Positions 36,883 to 45,704 of a stretch of 64,000 nt of DNA are shown here, one piece after another. The DNA lies in the IMG/VR virus record IMGVR_UViG_3300044946_000428, positions 1 to 64,000 of that record. One strand, written 5' to 3'. How positions within the stretch are numbered: position 1 is the first letter of the stretch; each line of letters starts with the position of its first letter. The notes under the pieces are model-generated. The model did no database searches. It was not told where the DNA came from and saw only the letters and a list, made by a program, of their open reading frames with translations. Origin of the DNA: a virus. The position numbers were made by a program, and so were the translations under genes.

Positions 36883-38509
36883 CGAGTACCAGGCGCTGAG
36901 CCTGGAACTCGCCGAGCGGCGGGCACTCGCGCGCTTCCCCACCCCGGGCGCGCTGGCCAAGGCGATCGACCCGGCAACCGTGCAGACCGCCGCGCTCGAT
37001 GTGATCGACGAAGCGGTCGTCGAAGCATGGCGGACCCCGAACGCCAGGCTCATCATCGCGATGCCGCCGCAGGAGGGGAAATCGGAGCGCGTCACCAAGA
37101 CCGCTTCGCTCTGGCGCCTGATCCAGAACCCCGAGACTCGCCTGGGCATCGTCTCCTACGCCCAGGCGCTGGCCGAGGGGTTCAGCCGCGAGGTACGCAA
37201 CCGGATCACCAGCAACGACGGCGACGAGGGCAGCCTCGACCTGGAACTGCGTATCGCCCGCGACAACGGCTCCGCGCGCCGCTGGCAGTTGTCGGGACAC
37301 CGCGGCGGCATCGTCGCGGTCGGCGCCGGCTCCGGCATCACGGGGCGCCCGCTCGACGGCCTGATCATCGACGACCCGTTCGCCGACGACAAGCAGGCCG
37401 ATTCCGCGTACTTCCGCGACCAGGTGTGGGGCCGGTGGCGCTCGACCTGGTCCACGCGCCTCGCCCCAGGCGCACCCGTCATCGTGATCAATACGCGGTG
37501 GCATGAGGATGACCTGACCGGCCGGCTCGTCGCCGCGGAGGACGGGCACCGCTGGCGCCTGATCAACATTCCGGCGCTCGCCGACCACGACCCCGCCAAG
37601 GGCGAGAGCGACGTCCTGGGCCGCGAACCGGGCCAATGGCTCGACTCCGCCCGCGGGCGTACCCCGGCCGACTGGGAAGCCATCCGGATCCAGGTCGGCT
37701 CCCGCGTGTTCAACGCCCTGTACCAAGGACGCCCGTCGCCTGCGACCGGCAACGTCTGGCGCCGCCCCTGGTGGCGGTTTTACGAGCAGATGCTGTGGAC
37801 CCTCGGCCCGGACGGCGCCTACCGGGTCGAGGCCGACGAGGTCATCCAATCCTGGGACATGGCGTTCAAGGACACCAAGGGAAGCGACTTCGTGGTCGGC
37901 ACCGTGTGGGCGCGGCGCGGCGCGGACGTCTACCTCCTCGACAAGGTCCACAAGAGGCTGACGTTCACCGAGACCCTCACCGCGTTCCAGGCGCTCACCG
38001 CCCGCTGGCCCCAGGCCACCGCGAAGTACGTCGAAGACAAGGCGAACGGCACTGCCGTCATCGACACCCTCAAGAAGAAGATCCCGGGCATCGTCGCGGT
38101 CAACCCGACCGAGTCCAAGTACGCCCGCGCCAACGCCGTCGCGCCGTTCATCGAAGCCGGCAACGTCCACCTCCCGGCGCCGCACGTCGCACTCCCCGAC
38201 GTCGACCCCGACTCCCTCATCGAGGAGGCCGCGGGGTTCCCCAACGCGGCCCACGACGACCAAGTCGACTCCACAAGCCAGGCCCTTGCGAGGCTCCTCT
38301 TGGACGGAACCGGGGCGCAGGCCTGGATCGAGTGGGCCAAGCGCCGCGCTGCCGAAGCCGGCATGACGCCACGTGTCGCCGCGGTGCCCGAACCGGACGC
38401 GCCGGCCGAGCCGGAACCCGAGGCTGAGCCCGACGACCCGGTCGCCCGGCTGCGGGCCGCCCGCACCGCCGCATTAAGAGCCAACCGGTTCACCGCGTCC
38501 TCGAGATAG
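36794..38509 (+). CDS. terL: Terminase large subunit (packaging ATPase/nuclease), about 571 aa
   Basis: ATPase motifs: Walker A-like MPPQEGKSE at about residues 90-98 and Walker B LIIDDPF at about 189. Nuclease motifs: SWDMAFKDTKGSDF near 353 and AAHDDQVDSTSQAL near 485, the acidic RNase H-like site, with VEDKANGTA between. It cuts and pumps phage DNA into proheads. The ATG at 36794 overlaps the small subunit by 89 bases; a later non-ATG start near 36850 would leave less overlap, so the first 20-30 residues are uncertain. The C-terminus has a Pro/Glu linker and basic tail. Confidence 0.9.
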   Translation: MPSTLLSPGSVSRSTRSLHPLEPEYRARRDEYQALSLELAERRALARFPTPGALAKAIDPATVQTAALDVIDEAVVEAWRTPNARLIIAMPPQEGKSERVTKTASLWRLIQNPETRLGIVSYAQALAEGFSREVRNRITSNDGDEGSLDLELRIARDNGSARRWQLSGHRGGIVAVGAGSGITGRPLDGLIIDDPFADDKQADSAYFRDQVWGRWRSTWSTRLAPGAPVIVINTRWHEDDLTGRLVAAEDGHRWRLINIPALADHDPAKGESDVLGREPGQWLDSARGRTPADWEAIRIQVGSRVFNALYQGRPSPATGNVWRRPWWRFYEQMLWTLGPDGAYRVEADEVIQSWDMAFKDTKGSDFVVGTVWARRGADVYLLDKVHKRLTFTETLTAFQALTARWPQATAKYVEDKANGTAVIDTLKKKIPGIVAVNPTESKYARANAVAPFIEAGNVHLPAPHVALPDVDPDSLIEEAAGFPNAAHDDQVDSTSQALARLLLDGTGAQAWIEWAKRRAAEAGMTPRVAAVPEPDAPAEPEPEAEPDDPVARLRAARTAALRANRFTASSR

Positions 38510-38521
38510 GGGGACGTCCGG

Positions 38522-41500
38522 GTGGCCGTGCGCGACGAAGTACGAGACCAGCCCGGCGCCATGGGTCCGAGCCGTGCGCTTCAGGCCCGCGCCCGCGCCG
38601 ACCTCGTGCGCAAGGTCGGCGGCAGCACGCAGGCGTCGGCGCTCAAGCCGGTTGAGAGCCCGGCCGTGACACGCCAGCGCAGCCGTGCCCAGCGCGCCCA
38701 GGGTGCGGAACTCGCGCCGGTGTCGAAGGTATTCGGTACCGCGGTGCCCGCGGACATCGCCGCAGCCGAGGTCGCCTCCGGCATGGACTCGACGACGCCG
38801 TTCTCCCCGGGCGCCCCCCTCAGTCCTTACGACGGGTTCTCGCGCACCCCGCGGTCACGCAACTTCGTCCCGCAATACAACGCCTCCGCCCGGCCCAGGT
38901 CGAATGAGCGCGTCTCGTTCGACACGCTCCGCGGCCTGATCGAGTCCTACGACTTCGCACAGATCTGCATCTGGCACCGCATCGACTCGCTGCGCGCCCT
39001 CGAATGGTCGCTCGTCGCAGCAGACGGTCACGAGGGAGACGTGTCGGACGCGGTCGCGGCCGGCATGGCGGTGCTGAAGAAGCCGGACCGCAAGACGCCG
39101 TTCGACGCGTGGCTCGCGAAGTTCGCCTACGACATCCTCGCGTTCGACGCGGGCGCCCTGTGGCGCATGCGAAACCGGGCCGGACAAGTCGTCGGGATCA
39201 AGACGGTCGACGGGACCACCCTGGCTCCGCTGCTCGACGACTGGGGCGACACGCCCGAGGACGGCGCGCCCGCATTCGTCCAGTACGTCAACGGCTTGCC
39301 CTGGAACTGGCTGACGACCGACGACCTGATCTACCAGCCGTTCCGGCAGCGCACGAACACGATCTACGGCACGGCGCCGCTCGAGTCCATCCTGCTCAAC
39401 GCGAACACCGACCTGCGGTTTCAGGCCTACTTCCTGCAGCGCTTCACCGAGGGCAACCTGCCGGCCGCGTTCGCCAGCGCCCCGAGCGAGTGGACCCCGC
39501 AGCAGATCGAGCAGTTCCAGGAGTACTGGGACGGATTCATCCTCGGCGACCAGTCCTTCAAGAGCCAGGTCCGGTGGATCCCGCCAGGCAGCAAGATCGA
39601 GTGGAGTAACGAGAAGGACTTCACCGACGCGTTCTCGCTGTTCATGATGCGCAAGACGGCGAGCGCCTACCACGTCGTGCCCGCCGACCTCGGGTTCACC
39701 GAGAACGTCAACAAGTCCAGCGGCGAGACCCAGTCGGACGTACAGCATCGTGTCGGGGACGTCCCGCTCGCCAAGCACATCGCCTCGATCCTCACCGCGT
39801 TCCTCCAAGACGACCTGCACCTGCCGGTCAAGTTCCTCTACGACTTCGGTGAGGAACAGGACGACCGGTACCAGACGGCGCAGGCCGACGACCTGTACAT
39901 CAAGAACGGCACCGTCTCCAACTCCGACATCAGGGAGTTGCGCTTCGGCCTGTCGGAGCCCGACGGCAAGCGCACCCCGCGGTTCATCTACTCCAACCGC
40001 AGCGGGCCCGTCCCGCTGTCCGCGCTCGAAGCGGTCGCCGGGCCGATCGACCCCGAGTCCGGCGCCCCCGAGCCGGGCGCGCCGCTGCCCCACACCGTGT
40101 TCCAGCCCGTCGAAGGCGTCGAAGGCAACCCGCCGACGCCCCGGCCGCCGCTCGCCGTCGAGCAGTACGGTCCGGGCGCGCTACCGGTTGCGGCACCCCA
40201 GTCGGTGCCCGCGCTGCCGCCCGCGCCAGTCCAGGCCGCGCTGACCCCCGCCCTGGTGGCGAAGGACGGCGACGGCGGTGGCGCACCCACCGCCGGAATC
40301 ACCTCGGCAACCGGGATCACTTCCTACGACCTCGTCGGCCACCACCAGGGCAACGAGGACGACGACGAGACCCCGGCGCCGAGGATGACCGTCACCAAGG
40401 GTGCCGAAGCCCGCGCAGCCGAACTTGCCGCATTCCGCACCTTCCTCAAGGGGCGTAGGCGCGACGGCCGCTGGCGCGACTTCACCTTCACCGCCATCGA
40501 CCCCGTCAAGGCGCACCGGCTCAACGACACTGGGCGCCTCGCCGTACGCAAGGCCGTGGGCCAGGTCGCGGTCGCAGGGCTCGCGGTTCTCGCCGCGGAC
40601 ACCGGGCGCGTCCTCATGCTCCAGCGGGCGCTGGACGAAGACGACCCGGCATCCGGCACCTGGGAGATGCCCGGCGGCCACATCGAAGGCGACGAAACAC
40701 CGCTCGAAGGCGCAGCCCGCGAGTGGGCCGAGGAAACCGGCTGCACACCGCCCGCCGGAATCCAAGTCGCCACGTGGACCAGCCCCGACGGCATCTACCA
40801 GGGCATCGTGTGGCTCATCGGCCGCGAAGCCGACGTGCCCGTCTTCGACGGGCGCGACCAGGTCACCAACCCGGACGACCCCGACGGGGACAAGATCGAA
40901 GCGATCGCCTGGTGGAACCCGAGCCAGCTGCCGGACAACCCGGCCGTGCGCCCGGAACTACTGGACTCGATCGACGCGGTCATGGACGCACTCGGGCGCG
41001 TCACGGTAGTCAAGGCGACCGGCGGTGACCCCAGCGGCCCAAAAGCTGACGCCTCCGCCAAGGAGGCGTCCAGCCGCTGGCCCGGATGGGACCACGACGA
41101 AGCCACCGCCGAGCACTGGGCGCGCAAACTCACCGACGGCTACACCGCCGCGCTAAGCCGGGCCCACGCCGAACGGATCGCATCCTCGTTCCTCGCCGCG
41201 CACCCGGCCGACGGCGCCAAGCGCACCAAGGCCGAGACCGCCGCCCTCGCAGCCGCGCTCACCGCTGCGGCCCTCGCGCACCTCGAGGACCAAGGCCTCG
41301 ACCTCACGGGCCCCGCCGCCGCCACGCTGCAAGGCCTCTACGCCGACGCGTACCTCATCGGCGCAGCCAGCGGCAACGCAGTCATCGACGGCGGCAAGCC
41401 CACACTCACCGGATGGAAGCCCGGCGACACCGACCAGGCACACCACCTGATCGAGGCGCTCGCGCTCGGCACCGGCCTCGCCGCGCTCCTCATGCGGGCG

Positions 41501-41872
41501 CCCGAAACCGCAGCAGCCATGTCGAACACGCGCATGGCCGCGCTCGCCGCGGCCCTCGCTACCGGCGCGGCCAGCGGCCAGTCCGCCGCCATCATCGCCG
41601 GGTCGCTCATCGCAGTCCTCGGCGCGGCGTGGCGGTCGCTGACCGCCGCGGTCAGCGAAGTCACCAGCGGATCCAGCGCCGGAGCATCCGACACCTACCA
41701 GAGGCGCGACGTGACGCTCGTGCGCTGGGCGCTCGACCCCTCAAGCAAAAGCTGCCCCGTCTGCATCGGCAACGCCAACGCGCAGCCCAGAGCCCTCGGG
41801 CGGACATGGCCCAGCGGCGACGCGAACCCGCCCATCCACGGCCGGTGCCGCTGCTCGCTCATCCCGGCCTAG
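38522..41872 (+). CDS. Portal - Nudix - MuF head protein fusion, 1116 aa
   Basis: Residues about 100-540 are a phage portal of the DUF935/Mu gp29-like type (FDTLRGLIESYDFAQICIWH, YLQRFTEGNLPAAFASAP, FSLFMMRKTASAYHVVPADL). After a Pro-rich linker, residues about 678-823 are a Nudix hydrolase with a complete Nudix box (GHIEGDE..., then REWAEETGC). From about 853 to the end is an Ala-rich helical region closing in SCPVCIGNANAQ and HGRCRCSL, the C-terminal pattern of MuF-type head morphogenesis proteins. Portal and MuF normally are separate genes; an inserted intact Nudix domain is very unusual. The gene's TAG shares CTAG with the convergent endonuclease gene's stop. Confidence 0.8.
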   Translation: MAVRDEVRDQPGAMGPSRALQARARADLVRKVGGSTQASALKPVESPAVTRQRSRAQRAQGAELAPVSKVFGTAVPADIAAAEVASGMDSTTPFSPGAPLSPYDGFSRTPRSRNFVPQYNASARPRSNERVSFDTLRGLIESYDFAQICIWHRIDSLRALEWSLVAADGHEGDVSDAVAAGMAVLKKPDRKTPFDAWLAKFAYDILAFDAGALWRMRNRAGQVVGIKTVDGTTLAPLLDDWGDTPEDGAPAFVQYVNGLPWNWLTTDDLIYQPFRQRTNTIYGTAPLESILLNANTDLRFQAYFLQRFTEGNLPAAFASAPSEWTPQQIEQFQEYWDGFILGDQSFKSQVRWIPPGSKIEWSNEKDFTDAFSLFMMRKTASAYHVVPADLGFTENVNKSSGETQSDVQHRVGDVPLAKHIASILTAFLQDDLHLPVKFLYDFGEEQDDRYQTAQADDLYIKNGTVSNSDIRELRFGLSEPDGKRTPRFIYSNRSGPVPLSALEAVAGPIDPESGAPEPGAPLPHTVFQPVEGVEGNPPTPRPPLAVEQYGPGALPVAAPQSVPALPPAPVQAALTPALVAKDGDGGGAPTAGITSATGITSYDLVGHHQGNEDDDETPAPRMTVTKGAEARAAELAAFRTFLKGRRRDGRWRDFTFTAIDPVKAHRLNDTGRLAVRKAVGQVAVAGLAVLAADTGRVLMLQRALDEDDPASGTWEMPGGHIEGDETPLEGAAREWAEETGCTPPAGIQVATWTSPDGIYQGIVWLIGREADVPVFDGRDQVTNPDDPDGDKIEAIAWWNPSQLPDNPAVRPELLDSIDAVMDALGRVTVVKATGGDPSGPKADASAKEASSRWPGWDHDEATAEHWARKLTDGYTAALSRAHAERIASSFLAAHPADGAKRTKAETAALAAALTAAALAHLEDQGLDLTGPAAATLQGLYADAYLIGAASGNAVIDGGKPTLTGWKPGDTDQAHHLIEALALGTGLAALLMRAPETAAAMSNTRMAALAAALATGAASGQSAAIIAGSLIAVLGAAWRSLTAAVSEVTSGSSAGASDTYQRRDVTLVRWALDPSSKSCPVCIGNANAQPRALGRTWPSGDANPPIHGRCRCSLIPA

Positions 41873-43104
41873 TCCCAGAGGGCCATCTGTCCTTTGACTG
41901 GGCGGATCGCGCCGCGAGCTCCGCGATTGAACTTCAATCGAACTCGCCTGCTGCGGGCAATGGACGCCCCGGCGACATCAGCCAACTCAAGCCCCGTGGC
42001 TGCACGCAAACGGGCAAGGATGAACTGGCCGAGATCGGCAGCGCCGTTCACGTCAGACTCGGCGAGCCGGACGACCGTCCATCCGGCAGCATTCATCGCC
42101 GCGTCGCGCCTGGCGTCCCGGTCCGCAAGGATCGCGTGCCAGTAGTCCCCGTCGGCTTCGATAGCTATCTTGCGCTCCGGGATGGCGAAGTCGATCGACC
42201 AGCGGCGGAATGGGTACTCCTGAGTGAATCCGACGCCCAGGGCTTCGAGCGCCACCCGGACCCGAGCCTCCAGTTGCGTCTCGCCCACGTGCTGGCGGAC
42301 GCACGGTATCGAACAGAACCGCGTGCTATCGCAGGCTGACTTGCGGAACTCCTTGCCGCAGTTCTGGCAGGCGACCATCAGTGGCGGCCGACGGCATGCC
42401 TCGGAGCAGTAGTGCCGGTTCCAGCGCTGACGGACATCGTCGGTGAACCGCTTACCGCACCGCTTGCAGTTGATGTACACCGTGTCCACGTTCTTGCAGG
42501 CCATTGAGCACGTCTGGTAGCGGCCGTCGTTGGAGCGCGCGATGGTGAAGTCCTTGCCGCATACGGGGCACGTCTTGGTAATCATGCGCGCGCCGCTGAT
42601 GCACTTCATGGAGCAGAAGGCTCGACCGTTTGCGGCCGGGCGCGTCCTGATGACCGGAGCGCCGCACCTCGCACAGTCGTAGGCGTAGCGCTGCGGGGCG
42701 TCGCAAATGGCGACGTGCCGGGGGTTCACGCAACTGCGATGCGGATCGCCGTCGCCAGGCGTCGAGCAGTCATCGGTGCAGCAGGCGTGACCAACCTCGC
42801 GCCCATCGGGTATGGGGCCCACGAAGTGCTCATATGCGAAGCGGTGGGCCGTCCGGAGCTTCGGGTGTTCAAAGATGTAGCCGAAGCCGGTTTTCGGGTG
42901 AACGGTGCTGAGCCACGGCCAGCATGCGTCTGGGCCGCCAGACCTGTCGCTGTAGGCGAGAAATCGGATGATGGGCTCAACGTGGGCCTTCGGCTTGAAC
43001 GCCGCAACGCGAGGCAGTAGGGATTCGATGTAGTGCTCAAGGCACAGGCCGTCCATCGTCGGCCCGTCGACACAACCGGGCCCTGAGCATGTAGATTCGG
43101 ACAC
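41869..43104 (-). CDS. Free-standing homing endonuclease: HNH, four zinc ribbons and Vsr-like nuclease, 411 aa
   Basis: The only minus-strand gene of the head operon. Residues 61-135 are an HNH domain of the phage type (CWPWLSTVHPKTGFGY, HRFAYEHFVGPIPDG, CVNPRHVAI). Residues 144-268 hold four C-x2-C...C-x3-C ribbons (CARC/CSMKC, CPVC/CSMAC, CKRC/CSEAC, CQNC/CSIPC). Residues 276-355 are a Vsr/DUF559-type PD-(D/E)XK domain (LEARVRVALEALG, SIDFAIPERKIAIEADGDYW). The GTG at 43104 has AGGAG upstream; a TTG at 43176 would lengthen it. Likely a mobile gene inserted between portal and protease genes. Confidence 0.78.
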   Translation of the reverse strand: MSESTCSGPGCVDGPTMDGLCLEHYIESLLPRVAAFKPKAHVEPIIRFLAYSDRSGGPDACWPWLSTVHPKTGFGYIFEHPKLRTAHRFAYEHFVGPIPDGREVGHACCTDDCSTPGDGDPHRSCVNPRHVAICDAPQRYAYDCARCGAPVIRTRPAANGRAFCSMKCISGARMITKTCPVCGKDFTIARSNDGRYQTCSMACKNVDTVYINCKRCGKRFTDDVRQRWNRHYCSEACRRPPLMVACQNCGKEFRKSACDSTRFCSIPCVRQHVGETQLEARVRVALEALGVGFTQEYPFRRWSIDFAIPERKIAIEADGDYWHAILADRDARRDAAMNAAGWTVVRLAESDVNGAADLGQFILARLRAATGLELADVAGASIARSRRVRLKFNRGARGAIRPVKGQMALWD

Positions 43105-43172
43105 GTCGGCTCCTATCCAGTCGGCCACGCCCCCGGACGGTGACAGCCGTTGCGGGGGTCTCGCGCACTCAT

Positions 43173-43195
43173 TCAATTCTACCGGAATGAATTGA
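43173..43195. promoter_or_regulatory. Inverted repeat and -10 box at the endonuclease 5' end
   Basis: TCAATTC (43173-43179) and GAATTGA (43189-43195) are perfect inverted repeats. Read leftward, TAGAAT (43176-43181) is a good -10 box for the endonuclease gene. This AT-rich patch stands out from the surrounding GC and marks the probable insertion edge. Confidence 0.5.
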
Positions 43196-43214
43196 CCGAA
43201 GGGCGTGATCTACG

Positions 43215-45620
43215 GTGCCCGAAGAGCAAAGATTCGTTTTGGGAATCGCTTATCAGGCTGGCCCCGACCCTCGCATTAAAAGAGGGATGGATGGCGGTCG
43301 TGACTGGATAAGTAAGGCCGACTTAGAGCGCGCGGCCTGGAGTTACATGCGCTCTGGCTGCCCTCAGATAAACGCCTTCCACATCGATGGCACGGAGGAC
43401 TGCGCCGAGCCTGTCGAGTCGTTCATCTGGCGCTGGCCTGACTGGGATGTTGGCGACGGCATCGTCGTGAAGGACGGCGACTGGTGTTTGGGCGCGATCC
43501 TGAGCCCGCACATGTGGGACCTCCACAAGCAGGGCAAGGTCAACGGGCTGTCCCCTCAGGGCACTGCCCGGCGCCTCCGAGTACAGAAGGAGGGCGCCGT
43601 GGCGCTCGCGAAGACCTCGGCCGATGCGCTGGACGATCCGGACGATGACGGCGAGTTCACGCAGATCACGGAAGCAACCATCCCCACTGTGGCGCTGGTC
43701 GGCAATGGTGCGAACGGAATTCCGAGGTTCCTGATGAGCAAGCAGGAAGGCGCTGTCGGACTGCTCGACGCGGACTACGTGCGCGACCTGATCGCGAAGT
43801 CGGAACCCGAGACCACGGAGAGGGTGACCATGACTGGCAGCCCGGCCGCGATCGCGGCACTCATCCACGGCGCACCGATCCGCAAGGCGGACCCGGCGAA
43901 GGCGCGGGAGCCGGGCGAGGTCGAGAAGGCCGAGGCCTCAGCCCAGTCCATGAACGACAGGCCTGACAGCGACTTCGCGTATGTCGAGGCCGGCGGCAAG
44001 AAGGACGAGTCCGGCAAGACCGTGCCCCGCTCCCTGCGCCACTTCCCGATCTACGACGCCGCGCACGTGCGCAACGCCCTGTCTCGCGCGCCGCAGTCCC
44101 CGTTCGGCGACAAGGCCATGCCGAAGATCCGGTCCGCGGCCAAGAAGTTCAACATCGACGTGTCCAAGGAGACCGCCGACGCCCCCGAGCAGACCGAGGT
44201 GACCAAGGACATGGACGACATGCCGATGGACGACGAGGGCGGCATGGACCCGTGCATCGTCCTGGCCGAACCCGAGGACGAGGCGCCCGGCGACGCGGGC
44301 GACCCCGGCTCCCCGGCGTGGGAAGCCATCGATGCCGCCACCGCCCGAAAGTGGACCGGCATCGCCTCGCGCCTGCGATCCACCCTCGGCGTGATGTCGG
44401 ACCGCGAGTCCCTCGAGGCCGCCACCGTCGACCCTGACGACGCCGAAGCCGCGATGGATCTCGCCGATGCCGCATGTGCCATGGACTACGTCATCTCCGT
44501 GCTCGCCTGCTTCGCGGCCGACGAGCAGGCCGAGGTCGACGACGCCGTCATGGCGATGGTCGGCAAGTCCATCGGCGCCCTCGACCCGGCGCACCTCGAC
44601 ACCGTCGAGTCCCTCGGCGCCGTCCGCAAGGCCGGCCGGACCCTCTCGGCCGCCAACGAATCCGCGCTGCGCGCCGCGATCCAGGCCCTGCAGCAGATCC
44701 TCGCGAGCCTCCCGCCCGCACCCGTCACGAAGGAGGCCGGGGAGCCGGTCGCCAAGACCGCCAACGAGGAGAGCGACATGCCGACCCCCACCCCGTCCGA
44801 GGACGTTACCGCCGCGTCCGGCCAGGAGCCCGCCATGGGCGCCGCCGACGCCGCGCCGAAGCCCATCGCGGGCGTCGCCGTCACCGACGTGACCAAGGCC
44901 GCCGACGAGGCCACGCCGGTCGCGAAGGCCGAGAAGACCCCGCAGGTCGCGATCTACGACGCGAACGGCAACCTGGTCGGCACCGTCGACCCCGCCGAGA
45001 TCACGATGCTCGCCCCCGCGAAGGCCCCCGAAGCCGCCGCTAAGGCCGACGACATGCTGGACGAGCCCGCGGCCCCCGCCGCCGAGGCCCCGGCCGCCCC
45101 CACAGACCTGACGCCGGCACCCCCGGCGTCCGTCGGCACCCCCGCCGACGCCGTACCGGCCGACGACGATTCTGTCGCCAAGGCCGCCGAGACGACCGGA
45201 AACAACGAGGCACCACAGGACGTGCTCAAGGGCAGCATCCAGGAACTGGTCAAGGCAGCGATCGCCGAGCACAGCGCCCCCCAGGGCGAGCTCATCAAGT
45301 CGCTGGAGGCCCAGAACCTTGAGCTGAAGGAGCGCAACGAGGCCCTCGCCAAGCAGGCCGCCGAACTCGGCGACCGCCTGACCAAGGTCGAGAACCAGCC
45401 CGCCGTCATGGCCATCGCCTCCAACGGCGCCATCCCGCCCGCGCACCAGATGCGAGGGCAGAACCGCGGCGCCGGCGTCGACATGACCCAGGGCCAGATC
45501 CTCAAGGCTCGCCTTGCCGCCTCCGACGACGCCGTCGAGAAGAAGGACATCGCCAACCAGATGCAGGACCTGGCGTTCGCCCGCTTCCAGGAGATGCAGC
45601 AGGCCGCCCGCGCCCGATAG
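43215..45620 (+). CDS. XkdF-like prohead protease with scaffold region, 801 aa
   Basis: Residues 1-130 match XkdF-type phage proteases (RFVLGIAYQAGPDPRIKRGM, KADLERAAWSYMRSG, DWCLGAILSPHMWDLHKQGK). A second segment at about 250-310 (RSLRHFPIYDAAHVRNALSR, KIRSAAKKFNI) is a short conserved unit seen in head proteins. The rest is Ala/Pro/Asp-rich, with a coiled coil at about 692-730 (SLEAQNLELKERNEALAKQA), as expected for scaffold. Protease and scaffold in one chain cut themselves during head maturation. GTG at 43215; the endonuclease insertion just upstream may have altered the extreme N-terminus. Confidence 0.72.
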   Translation: MPEEQRFVLGIAYQAGPDPRIKRGMDGGRDWISKADLERAAWSYMRSGCPQINAFHIDGTEDCAEPVESFIWRWPDWDVGDGIVVKDGDWCLGAILSPHMWDLHKQGKVNGLSPQGTARRLRVQKEGAVALAKTSADALDDPDDDGEFTQITEATIPTVALVGNGANGIPRFLMSKQEGAVGLLDADYVRDLIAKSEPETTERVTMTGSPAAIAALIHGAPIRKADPAKAREPGEVEKAEASAQSMNDRPDSDFAYVEAGGKKDESGKTVPRSLRHFPIYDAAHVRNALSRAPQSPFGDKAMPKIRSAAKKFNIDVSKETADAPEQTEVTKDMDDMPMDDEGGMDPCIVLAEPEDEAPGDAGDPGSPAWEAIDAATARKWTGIASRLRSTLGVMSDRESLEAATVDPDDAEAAMDLADAACAMDYVISVLACFAADEQAEVDDAVMAMVGKSIGALDPAHLDTVESLGAVRKAGRTLSAANESALRAAIQALQQILASLPPAPVTKEAGEPVAKTANEESDMPTPTPSEDVTAASGQEPAMGAADAAPKPIAGVAVTDVTKAADEATPVAKAEKTPQVAIYDANGNLVGTVDPAEITMLAPAKAPEAAAKADDMLDEPAAPAAEAPAAPTDLTPAPPASVGTPADAVPADDDSVAKAAETTGNNEAPQDVLKGSIQELVKAAIAEHSAPQGELIKSLEAQNLELKERNEALAKQAAELGDRLTKVENQPAVMAIASNGAIPPAHQMRGQNRGAGVDMTQGQILKARLAASDDAVEKKDIANQMQDLAFARFQEMQQAARAR

Positions 45621-45644
45621 GCGCACCCCTTCAGCCCACCACCG

Positions 45645-45680
45645 AAGCCCCCGTAGACCCCACGCGGTCCGGGGGCTTTC
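45645..45680 (+). terminator. Terminator between scaffold and major capsid genes
   Basis: AAGCCCCCG (45645-45653) pairs with CGGGGGCTT (45670-45678), loop 16 bases. It probably tunes the ratio of scaffold to capsid transcripts. Confidence 0.65.
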
Positions 45681-45704
45681 GCATGCCCGAAAGCAGGTAC
45701 GCAC

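Noticed and set aside
40554-40990. Nudix domain as a separate Pif-like immunity gene (as in pSAM2)
   Set aside because: It has no start or ribosome site of its own and the frame is open on both sides, joining portal and MuF parts, so a fusion is the simpler reading.
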